DNA from: Acanthornis magna
Lineage: Eukaryota; Chordata; Aves; Passeriformes; Acanthizidae
NCBI GenBank assembly: GCA_036785705.1
Contig: JAWUZG010000015.1
Coordinates: 372,001 to 436,000 of the forward strand
Direction: 5' to 3'
DNA: 64,000 nucleotides
Part shown: positions 1 to 10,211 of the stretch, piece by piece
Layout: each line of letters begins with the position of its first letter
Position numbering within the stretch: position 1 is the first letter of the stretch
Program-made: the position numbers and the translations under genes
Notes under the pieces: model-generated
What the model was told of the DNA's origin: nothing
Database searches by the model: none
The model's input: the letters and a program-made list of their open reading frames with translations, nothing else

Positions 1-230
1 AGAGATGATGTTTGGAGCTGATGTCCATTAATGGTCGTTTTTTGTCATTAATGATCCTTACCTTTGGTGTGTCTTCTGTGCTCCTCCCAGTCTGCTGAGA
101 TGTTAAGCTCATGAGACCTCACCTGCTGAAACGTTCCCCTGAAATTTCAATTCCCTTCTCCCAGGGCAAAGGCGAACAGCACCCCTGACTAAAGTTAGAG
201 AAAAAATTTTAAACTTGGTATATTTTCCAA

Positions 231-870
231 CACACTGAAGCTCCACCAGCCCCCACAGCCCCCACAAAGCCCTCCAGACCCACCCAAGACCCCTCGAGAC
301 TCCTCCTCATCTCCAAACACATAGAGCCAGCCATCCCCCAGCCCCCAAAGGCCCCCAACCTCCCCCTTCCCCAAATTTCCCCAGCACCCCCAAACCCTCT
401 AGCTGCACCAGACCTGTAGGCCCCCAAAAATTCCCCAAATGCCCCCAGGACGCCCTGAGCCCCCTCTCCACCTCCAAACACGAAGAGCCAGTCATTCACC
501 AGTGCGGCCGCACAGCTCCTGACAGCCTCCCCCAGAGGGGCTGAAGCCCCACAGGCCCTTGGTCAGGACCCCCCCACCAGCTCCCACCCAAAGACCACCA
601 GGGTGTCCCACCAGGCCAAAGCCATGTGTGAGTGTCAGTGGCCTTGGCGGGAGGGGTGGAATAGGCGTTTGTTTGGGGACAGGGAATGTGATATGGGGTT
701 TTGGGAGGGCTTTGGGGAAGTTACGGGGAGCTGGGGGTTGATAAAGGGGTTGAAGTGGGGGGTCTCTTGGGAGTTCCTAGGGACTGACAGGATGGTTTGG
801 GGTGGCTCTGGAGATGTTCTGGGAGTCTGAGGGAGGTGACATGGGAGTTTGGGGGGACTCTAATTAGGTT
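231..870. other. C-rich to G-rich strand-asymmetry switch, unit 1
   Basis: From 231 to about 480 the + strand is C-rich with many CCCC/CCCCC runs; from about 640 to 870 it is G-rich with many GGGG runs. Between them lie a perfect 12-bp palindrome GTGCGGCCGCAC (502-513, containing a NotI site) and a small palindrome GGGGCT-GA-AGCCCC (537-550). Both flanks have enough G runs, on opposite strands, for G-quadruplexes. Short open frames here reflect composition bias and I do not call them genes. Confidence 0.8.
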
Positions 871-1290
871 TAAGTCTGCTCTGGGTGAAATAGTTAATAT
901 TCAGAACCCTGTAACATTCAGCAGTTTAGCGTGACCTCAGCTGAGCAGCAGTCCATCCACGTAAATTAGTAAAGACTTTCTAAAATAAATTGATTCAGCT
1001 AATTGTAATGAGCATGGATCACGTGTTCTACATGGGGCACATACTAAGAGGGGACATGGATAGGCAGATCAGCAAGTCCCAAGTACCTTCCAAGTACCTC
1101 AGCCAACGGGGAAAGGAGGAGTGTGTGATGCGGCCAGAAAGTGAGGAGAAAAGAAGGCTTCTTGCTCCAACGAATTGGGAGAGACGCCGTTGGACACACA
1201 CCTGGTGGACTCTCTCCCTGTGTTCGAATCGAGGCACTTTGACAGGACTCCTCGGTCTCCTTTGTGGACACGAACCTCTAGCGACATGAA
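871..1290. other. Gene-free spacer with inverted repeat and B-box-like motif
   Basis: No convincing gene. Two details stand out: an 8-bp inverted repeat, GGGAGAGA (1177-1184) and TCTCTCCC (1211-1218), and GTTCGAATC (1222-1230), which matches the core of an RNA polymerase III B box. No A box or cloverleaf could be fitted, so I do not call a tRNA. Matching stretches are 26575-26994 and 46951-47370. Confidence 0.5.
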
Positions 1291-1299
1291 TTTGACACA

Positions 1300-1588
1300 C
1301 TGGAGGGTGAGGCGGGTGGGGCGCAGGAGCCCCTCCACGTGCGCAGGGGGGAGTATAAAGCAGTATAAACCACTCCGAACTGGGGCAAGTGTGGAAAATT
1401 CAGAGTCACAAAGAGCCACCGGGAGAACGGCAGGGCTGAGCCCAGAGCGATCGCTGAGGGCAGGGCGCGGGAGAAGCTCCCGCCTCAGCTGAAGCCCCTC
1501 CTCGTTGATTGACAAGTGAGGGGCGGCTCGCGCCCGAAGGGCGGGCGGGGAAAGGTCCCCTCAGGGATTGGCTGGGCGGGTACCCAAA
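1300..1588 (+). promoter_or_regulatory. Promoter-like CpG/TATA block, unit 1
   Basis: GC-rich DNA with many CpGs, unlike its AT-rich right flank. Two TATAAA motifs at 1354-1359 and 1364-1369, GC boxes GGGCGG (1521-1526), GGGCGGGCGGGG (1539-1550) and GGGCGGG (1574-1580), and an inverted CCAAT box ATTGG (1567-1571). A hairpin GCGGGAG-AAG-CTCCCGC lies at 1467-1483 and a second short one, CGCCC-GAA-GGGCG, near 1530. TATA placement predicts transcription to the right, toward the small ORF, the gene fragment and the satellite. Promoter activity is inferred from motifs only. Confidence 0.5.
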
Positions 1589-1789
1589 ATGACCAAAGAA
1601 GGGCCGAAACCTCCTCGAAATTTCAATAAAACTGACGAACATTGGCTAAATTTGAATAAGTATGAAAGATTTAAGGCTAGATTGAAGTTACATTTAAACA
1701 ATGGAGGGTTGAAAAGGGGGATTGTGCACAGAAATGTGTCAAAACCAAGAAAAAGTCCCAGAACCCCTTCCAAAATCCCCTGGAATTAA
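1589..1789 (+). CDS. Hypothetical 66-residue basic ORF, unit 1
   Basis: Not recognised. It is the first ATG with a favourable context (CAAAATGA, A at -3) after the TATA/CpG block, about 230 bp downstream of the TATA motifs. The predicted peptide starts MTKEGPKPPRNFNKTDEHW and is rich in Lys, Arg, Asn and Pro with no signal peptide or membrane segment. A longer frame from an upstream non-ATG codon at 1568 is possible, but the ATG is the better start. It is open in all three units, but units are so alike that this is no evidence of selection. It may simply be untranslated leader sequence. Confidence 0.22.
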   Translation: MTKEGPKPPRNFNKTDEHWLNLNKYERFKARLKLHLNNGGLKRGIVHRNVSKPRKSPRTPSKIPWN

Positions 1790-1971
1790 GTAGAACTGAC
1801 TAGAAACATTATAAATACGAATAAATAAAAAGAAGTTAAAGCCATATTTAGCATATTTTAAATGGGGAGGTGTAAAATGTAACTTTGGGTGCTAAAATGC
1901 CTCCAGAGAGCACTAAAACCCCAAGCACCAAATTCCCCTCGTGCCTGGACTGGCTGCCCAGCAGCTCAAGT

Positions 1972-2400
1972 AGAAGAGTCCTCGACTTGCTCAGGGAAGC
2001 AGCAACCCTCCTGCTGAGGCACAGCCTGTGGAGAAAGGGGACAGTGGCCCCAGTGTGTGCTTTGGATATCAGAGTTGGGTTCATAAATCCTGTCAGAAGC
2101 ATCTCTACTAGACCTGTGATGGCTGAGGGTATGTGGGAAGGCTTTGCCAGCCATGAACTGGACTTGTGTCTCAGCTGAGCTCTGTTTGGGGTCATTGTGG
2201 GAGCCTGTTCCTTTCCCCTTCCCCAAGGGCAGAGTGTTGGTGAGGGCTGGACTTGGAGGCTGTGTCTGCCCCGACAGCTGCTACCGTGGGGCTGCAGATG
2301 CTCCTGCCAGCACGGGCTTGTCTGAGCTGGTCCTTGTGCCTCAGTCACAGCTTGCTCGAGATGGGCAGCACTGGCAGAACTACACTGAGAGCTGTGCAAG
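1972..2400 (+). repeat. Paralogous block, left copy (matches 21808-22260)
   Basis: From AGAAGAGTCCTCGA onward this stretch aligns by eye, with substitutions and small indels, to 21808-22260 in the same unit, through shared strings such as GACCTGTGATGGCTGAGGG, TTTGGGGTCATTGTGGGAGC and CACAGCTTGCTCGAGATGG. The two are clearly more diverged than the 20-kb units are from each other, so this duplication is older. An 18-21 bp stretch present before the exon at 22183 is missing here, moving the likely splice acceptor to CCTCAG just before 2345. Other copies: 27676-28107 and 48052-48480. Confidence 0.8.
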
Positions 2401-3184
2401 GAGCAGGCAGGAGCTGCCAGACGTTCACCAGGAGCTGTCCTGCTCCTTTGCGGCTGTGCTCAAGGAGCCCAAAGCTGCTGTTCTGGAAGAAGAGACTCGA
2501 AGCTGCATGACTCTCTGAACCTTAACTTGGCAGTGACATCCCTGGACCATCAGTCTCTGCAGAGACAAGCCCTGGAGAAGTCAGGTGCAGCTCTTCTCTT
2601 GCCCCGCGGAGGATTTGTGCCCTGCTCAGAAGCCAGTTCTAATCCAATGGGGCACAAAAATCTTCCCGAGGACACAGAGGAATGCTCTTGAAGATGAGAG
2701 TGAAAAATAGCTGCCTAAACTTTCCCAAGCAGGCCCATTTGGTTCTTGAAGGTCTGTTCCTAGCAAGGAATGTTTGATGTAAGAGCAAGACTTTTCTTCT
2801 GCCTAGAAGACCTATTGACATATTGCCAAGTAGAGAGCAGAGAAAAAAAATGCACTCATGGCTGTCTCAAGATCCTTAATTTATTTTATGAGTCTTAAAC
2901 ACTGCAACTCTTAGCATTTCTCTGTAGGAATTTGAAAGGACGCTGAAACACCATTTTGCCTCTTTGTGTGGCTGTTCTAAATGTAACGCTTTACTTTCCA
3001 TGAATGTTTGTTAGCACCAAGAACCTTTTGAGGCTTTTTCTTACATCTCCCCTTTGACAGGGAAGGCAGAAGAATTCCTGTGACTCAGGAACTAAGCTCA
3101 TCCCTAAAGAGCATGCAGGTCTTGGGAATGCTGAGCCGTAAAATTGATGCTGTCTGGAGCAGCAACTTTGAACTCATGTTATGA
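2345..3184 (+). pseudogene. Broken 3' end of a coiled-coil-type gene, unit 1
   Basis: Two exon-like pieces, family not recognised. The first (2345-2584) follows CCTCAG and reads SQLARDGQHWQNYTESCARS, continuing as a charged, leucine-spaced, probably helical segment. Near 2500 the frame must shift by one base: upstream it meets TGA at 2516-2518, while the next frame continues as coding-like KLHDSLNLNLAVTSLDHQS up to a GT donor at 2585. The second piece (3061-3184) follows a pyrimidine-rich acceptor and ends with SRKIDAVWSSNFELML and TGA. If spliced as drawn, it enters in another frame that stops at 3081-3083, so a second shift is likely. Both look like single-base losses. No poly(A) signal was found before the satellite starts 130 bp later. 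Confidence 0.55.
2585..3060 (+). other. Intron-like spacer
   Basis: A 476-bp stretch between the two exon-like pieces. It opens with GTGCAG, turns AT-rich, and ends with a pyrimidine-rich tract before AG. No other feature seen. Matching stretches: 28292-28767 and 48665-49140. Confidence 0.4.
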
Positions 3185-4880
3185 GCCAGGTCCCTGCCCA
3201 GCTGCCCAGCAGCAGGGCTGTGGGGACACGGGGCTGGCGGTGCAGGTGCTGGGGCCAGCTGGGAGCTGGGATGGGGGGAGAGCCAGGGGAGGGCCTCTCC
3301 AAGAGCCCCTGAAATGTTGGGCTTTGCAAGCTGGCAGCAATCAACAGCTCTTGGATATTGGGTTTTGGACCCTAGAGGTGTCAACAGCTCGTGAGCGTTG
3401 GGGCTTCGACCTTGCAAAGGCCAAGTGCACTTTGATCCTGTGCTATTGACCCTGCAAAGGCCAACAACCCTTGAATATTGGGGTTTATCCCTGTGAAGGG
3501 CAACAAATTTTGGACCCTGGGGTTTAGACCCTGCCAAGGCCAACGGCTTTTGGACGTTGGGGTTTAGACCCTGCAAAGCCCAAGAGCCCATGGGAACTGG
3601 GGTTTAGACCGGGCAAAGGCCAACAGCCTCTGGACACTGGGGCTTAGACCCTGCATAGGCCAAAACCTTTGGACACTGGGGTTTTGATCCTGCAAAGGCC
3701 AACAGCCTTTAGACACTGAGATTTAGACCCTGCAAAGGCCAACAGCCTTTAGACACTGAGATTTAGACCCTGCAAAGGCCAACGGACTTTGTGCAGTGGG
3801 GTTTAGACCCTTGAAAGGCCAATGGCCTTGCAAAGCACAAGAGCCCATGGACACAGGGGTTTAGACCATGAAAAGGCCAAGGGCCTTAGGACACTCGGCT
3901 TTAGTCCCTGCAAAGGCCAACAGCCTTTGGTCACTGGGGTTTAGACACTGGAAAGGCCAACAGCCTTTGGTCACTGGGGTTTAGACTCTGCAAAGGCCGA
4001 GATCATATGGATACAAGGGTATAGACGCTGCAAAGCCAACGGCTTTTGGACACTGGGGTTTCGACCCTGCAAAGGCCAACGGAATTTCGACAGCGGGGTT
4101 TTGACCCTGCAAAGCCCAAGAGCCCGTGGACGCTGAGGTTTATACCCGAAGAAGGCCAACAGCCTTTGGACAGCATGGTTTAGACCATGCAAAGGCCAAC
4201 AGCATTTGGACACTGGGGTTTAGATCCTACAAAGGCCAATGGCGTTGAACACTGGGGTTTAGACCCTACAAAGGCCAACGGCCTTTAGACAGCGGGGTTT
4301 ATACCCTGCAAAGGCCAACGGCCTATGGACACTGGGGTTTAGACCCTGCAACGGCCAACTGCCTTTGGACGCTGTGGTTTAGACCCTGCAACAGCGTACA
4401 GTCTTTGGACACTGTGATTTAGACCCTGCAAAGGCCAACGGCCTTTGGACACAGGTGTTTTGACCCTGCAACGGCGTACCACCTTTGGACACTGGGATTT
4501 AGACCCTGCATAGGCCAATTACCTTTGGACAGTGGGGTTTAGACCCTGCAAAGTACAATGGCCTTTGGAGAGATGAGTTTAGACTCTGCAAAGCCCATCG
4601 GCCTTTCTACAGCAGGGTTTACAGTGTGCAAAGGCCAACTGCCTCTGTACAGCATAGTTTAGACCCTTCAAAGGCCAACGGCCTTTGGATACAGGAGTTT
4701 AGACCCTGCAAAGGCCAAAGGCCTTTGGACACTGGGGTTTAGACCCTGCAAATGCCAACAGCCTTTGGTCACTGGGGTTTAGACCCTGCAAAGGCCAACA
4801 GGCTTTGGTCACTGGGGTTTACACCCTGCAATGTCGAGGGGCCTTTGGACACTAAGGCTTAGACCTTGCAAAGGCCAACG

Positions 4881-7800
4881 GACTTTGGTCACTGGGATTT
4901 AGACCCTGCAACGGCCAACAGCATTTGGACACTGGGGTTTAGGCCCTGCAACGGCGTACAGCCTTTGGACGCTGGGGTTTAGATCCTGCAAAAACCAAGG
5001 GCCTTTCGACACTGCGATTTGGACCCTCCAACGGCCAACTACCTTTGGAAACAGGGGTTTAACCTGGCAATGGCCAACGGCCTTTGAACATCGGCGTTCA
5101 GACCCTGAAATGCCAACGGCCTTTGGACACTGGGGTTTAGACCCTGGAAAGGCCACGATTGCATGGATACTAGGGTTTAGACCCTGCAAAGGCCAACGGC
5201 CTTTGGACAGTGGAATTTAGATCGTGGAAAGGTCAACCGACTTTGTACAGCGAGGTTTAGACCCTGCAAAAGCCAACGACCTTTGGACACTGGGGTGTTG
5301 ACCCTGTAAAGGCCAACGGCCTTTGGAGAGCGGAGTTTAGACCCTTCAAATGCCAACGGCTTTTGGACGCTGGAGTTTAGACCCCACAAAGCCGAAGAGC
5401 CCATGGACACTGGAGTTTAGACCCAGCAAAGGCCAATGGCCTTTGTACAGCAGGGTTTAGACCCTGCAAAAGCAAACGGCCTTTGGACACTGCGGTTTAG
5501 ACCCGGCAAAGGCCAACGGCCTTTGGACATTGGGGTTTAGACCCTGCAAAGCCCAACGACATTTGGACACTGGGGTTTAGACCCTGCATAGGCCAACGGC
5601 CTTTGGACATTGGAGTTTAGACCCTGCAACGGCCAACTACCTTTGGACACTGGGGTTTTGACCTTGCAAAGGCCAACGAACATTGGAGAGCGGAGCTTAA
5701 ACTCTGCAAAGGCCAACGGCCTTTCCACAGCAGGGTTTACACTGTGCAAAGGCCAATAGCCTTTGTACAGAGTGGTTAAGACCCTGCAAAGGCCAACAGG
5801 CTTTGGTCACTGGGGTTTAGACCCTGCAATGGCAAAGGGCCTTTGGACGCTGTGGTTTAGACCCTGCAACAGCGTACAGTCTTTGGACACTGGGGTTTCA
5901 ACCCTGCAAAGGCCAACAGCCTTTCGACACAGGGGTTTTGACCCTGCAACGGCGTACCACCTTTGGACACTGGGATTTAGACCCTGCATAGGCCAACTAC
6001 CTTTGGACAGTGGGGTTTAGACCCTGCAACGGCCAGTGGCCTTTAGACACTGGGATTTAGGCCCTGCAAAGGCCAACTACCTTTGGACACGGGGGTTTCG
6101 ACCTTGCAAAGGCCAACAAACATTGGAGAGCGGAGCTTAAACTCTGCAAAGGCCAACAGCCTTTCTACAGCAGGGTTTACACTGTGCAAAGGCCAATAGC
6201 CTTTGTACAGCGTGGTTAAGACCCTGCAAAGGCCAACAGGCTTTGGTCACTGTGGTTTAGACCCTGCAAAGGCCAACGGCCTTTGTACAGCAGGGTTTAG
6301 ACCCTGCAAAAGCAAACGGCCTTTGGACACTCGGGTTTAGACCCGGCAAAGGCCAACGGCCTTTGGACATTGGGGTTTCGACCCGGCAAAGGCCAACGGC
6401 CTTTGGACATTGGGGTTTAGACCCTGCAAAGGCCAACGGCCTTTAGACAGTGGGGTTTAGACCCTGCAAAGCCCAATGACATTTGGACACTGGGGTTTAG
6501 ACCCTGCATAGGCCAACGGTTTTTGGACATTGGAGTTTAGACCCTGCAACGGCCAATGGCCTTTAGACACTGGGATTTAGACCCTGCAAAGGCCAACTAC
6601 CTTTGGACACTGGGGTTTCGACCTTGCAAAGGCCAACAAACATTGGAGAGCGGAGCTTAAACTCTGCAAAGGCCAACAGCCTTTCTACAGCAGGGTTTAC
6701 ACTGTGCAAAGGCCAATAGCCTTTGTACAGCGTGGTTAAGACCCTGCAAAGGCCAACAGGCTTTGGTCACTGGGGTTTAGACCCTGCAATGGCAAAGGGC
6801 CTTTGGACACTGTGGTTTAGACCCTGGAAAGGCCAAGATCATATGGATACAAGGGTTTAGACCCTGGAAAGGCCAAGATCATATGGATACAAGGGTTTAG
6901 ACCCTGCAAAGGCCAACGGCTTTTGGACACTGGGGTTTCACCCCCTCCAAAGTCCAACGGACTTTCGACAGCGGGGTTTTAACCCTGCAAAGCCCAAGAG
7001 CCCATGGAGACAGAGGTTTTGACCTGAAGAAGGCCAACGGCCTTTGGACAGCATGGTATAGACCCTGCCAAGGCCAACAGCATTTGGACACTGGGGTTTA
7101 GACCCTGCAAAAGCCAACAGCCATTAGACAGCGGGGTTTAGACCCTGCCATGGCAAACGACCTTTGGACACTGGGGTTTAGATGCTGGAAAGGCGAACAG
7201 GCTTTGGAGGACGGGGTTTGGACCTGCAAAGGCCAACGGCATTTGGACACTGGAGTTTAGACCCTGCAAAGGCCAAAACCTTTGGACACTGGGGTTTTGA
7301 TCCTGCAAAGGCCAACAGCCTTTAGACACTGAGATTTAGACCCTGCAAAGGCAAACTACCTTTGGACAGCGGGGTTTAGACCCTGCAAAGTCCAACGGAC
7401 TTTGTGCACTGGGGTTTAGACCCTTGAAAGGCCAATGGCCTTGCAAAGCGCAAGAGCCCATGGACACAGGGGTTTAGACCATGAAAAGGCCAAGGGCCTT
7501 TGGACACTCGGGTTTAGTCCCTGCAAAGGCCAACAGCCTTTGGTCACTGGGGTTTAGACCCTGGAAAGGCCAACAGCGTTTGGTCACTGGGGTTTAGACG
7601 CTGCAAAGGCCAACGGCCTTTGGACACTGGGGTTTAGACTCTGCAAAGGCCAACGGACTTTCGGCAGCGCGGTTTTGACCCTGCAAAGCCCAAGAGCCCG
7701 TGGACACTGAGGTATATACCCGAAGAAGGCCAACGGCCTTTGGACAGCATGGTTTAGACCATGCAAAGGCCAACAGCATTTGGACACTGGGGTTTAGATC

Positions 7801-10211
7801 CTACAAAGGCCAATGGCGTTGAACACTGGGCTTTAGACCCTACAAAGGCCAACGGCCTTTAGACAGCGGGGTTTATACCCTGCAAAGGCCAACGGCCTAT
7901 GGACACTGGGGTTTAGACCCTGCAACGGCCAACTGCCTTTGGACTCTGTGGTTTAGACCCTGCAACAGCGTACAGTCTTTGGACACTGTGATTTAGACCC
8001 TGCAAAGGCCAACGGCCTTTGGACACAGGGGTTTTGACCCTGCAACGGCGTACCACCTTTGGACACTGGGATTTAGACCCTGCATAGGCCAATTACCTTT
8101 GGACAGTGGGGTTTAGACCCTGCAAAGTACAATGGCCTTTGGAGAGATGAGTTTAGACTCTGCAAAGCCCAACGGCCTTTCTACAGCAGGGTTTACAGTG
8201 TGCAAAGGCCAACTGCCTCTGTACAGCATGGTTTAGACCCTTCAAAGGCCAACGGCCTTTGGACACAGGAGTTTAGACCCTGCAAAGGCCAAAGGCCTTT
8301 GGTCACTGGGGCTTACGCCCTGCAATGGCGAGGGGCCTTTGGACGCTAAGGCTTAGACCTTGCAAAGGCCAACGGACTTTGGTCACTGGGATTTAGACCC
8401 TGCAACGGCCAACAGCATTTGGACACTGGGGTTTAGGCCCTGCAACGGCGTACAGCCTTTGGACGCTGGGGTTTAGATCCTGCAAAAGCCAAGGGCCTTT
8501 CGACATTGCGATTTGGACCCTCCAACGGCCAACTACCTTTGGAAACAGGGGTTTAACCCGGCAAAGGCCAACGGCCTTTGAACATCGGCGTTCAGACCCT
8601 GAAATGCCAACGGCCTTTGGACACTGGGGTTTAGACCCTGGAAAGGCCACGATTGTATGGATACTAGGGTTTAGACCCTGCAAAGGCCAACGGCCTTTGG
8701 ACAGTGGAATTTAGATCGTGGAAAGGTCAACCGACTTTGTACAGCGAGGTTTAGACCCTGCAAAAGCCAACGACCTTTGGACACTGGGGTGTTGACCCTG
8801 TAAAGGCCAACGGCCTTTGGAGAGCGGAGTTTAGACCCTTCAAATGCCAACGGCTTTTGGACGCTGGAGTTTAGACCCCACAAAGCCGAAGAGCCCATGG
8901 ACACTGGAGTTTAGACCCAGCAAAGGCCAACGGCCTTTGTACAGCAGGGTTTAGACCCTGCAAAAGCAAACGGCCTTTGGACACTGCGGTTTAGACCCTG
9001 CAAAGGCCAACGGCCTTTAGACAGTGGTGTTTAGACCCTGCAAAGCCCAACGACATTTGGACACTGGGGTTTAGACCCTGCATAGGCCCACAGCCTTTGG
9101 ACACTGGAGTTTAGACCCTGCAACAGCCAATGGCCTTTAGACACTGGGATTTAGACCCTGCAACGGCCAACTACCTTTGGACACTGGGGTTTTGACCTTG
9201 CAAAAGCCAACGAACATTGGAGAGCGGAGCTTAAACTCTGCAAAGGCCAACGGCCTTTCCACAGCAGGGTTTACACTGTGCAAAGGCCAATAGCCTTTGT
9301 ACAGCGTGGTTAAGACCCTGCAAAGGCCAACAGGCTTTGGTCACTGGGGTTTAGACCCTGCAATGGCAAAGGGCCTTTGGACACTGTGGTTTAGACCCTG
9401 CAAAGGCCAACGGCCTTTGGACACTGGGGTTTCAACCCTGCAAAGGCCAACGGAATTTCGACAGCGGGGTTTTGACCCTGCAAAGCCCAAGAGCCCGTGG
9501 ACACTTAGGTTTATACCCGAAGAAGGCCAACGGCCTTTGGACAGCATGGTTTAGACCATGCAAAGGCCAACAGCATTTGGACACTGGTGTTTAGATCCTA
9601 CAAAGGCCAATGGCGTTGAACACTGGGGTTTAGACCCTACAAAGGCCAACGGCCTATGGACACTGGGGTTTAGACCCTGCAACGGCCAACTGCCTTTGGA
9701 CGCTGTGGTTTAGACCCTGCAACAGCGTACAGTCTTTGGACACTGTGATTTAGACCCTGCAAAGGCCAACGGCTTTTGGACACAGGGGTTTTGACCCTGC
9801 AACGGCGTACCACCTTTGGACACTGGGATTTAGACCCTGCATAGGCCAATTACCTTTGGACAGTGGGGTTTAGACCCTGCAAAGTACAATGGCCTTTGGA
9901 GAGATGAGTTTAGACTCTGCAAAGCCCAACGGCCTTTCTACAGCAGGGTTTACAGTGTGCAAAGGCCAACTGCCTCTGTACAGCATGGTTTAGACCCTTC
10001 AAAGGCCAACGGCCTTTGGACACAGGAGTTTAGACCCTGCAAAGGCCCAAGGCCTTTGGACATTGGGGTTTAGACCCTGCAAATGCCAACAGCCTTTGGT
10101 CACTGGGGTTTAGACCCTGCAAAGGCCAACAGGCTTTGGTCACTGGGGTTTACACCCTGCAATGGCGAGGGGCCTTTGGACGCTAAGGCTTAGACCTTGC
10201 AAAGGCCAACG
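4881..10211 (+). repeat. 5,331-bp satellite block, left copy of tandem duplication
   Basis: This block recurs immediately to the right at 10212-15542 at a constant offset of 5,331 bp, with no difference at any of the landmarks I compared. Units 2 and 3 have only one copy. The block equals one 3,494-bp plus one 1,837-bp higher-order segment. Confidence 0.9.

Noticed and set aside
209..830. Short plus- and minus-strand frames in the C-rich/G-rich tract
   Set aside because: Low-complexity Gly/Trp/Pro-rich translations caused by base composition; one of them is broken in units 2 and 3.
1222..1230. tRNA gene
   Set aside because: Only the B-box core fits; no acceptor stem, A box or anticodon arm could be placed.
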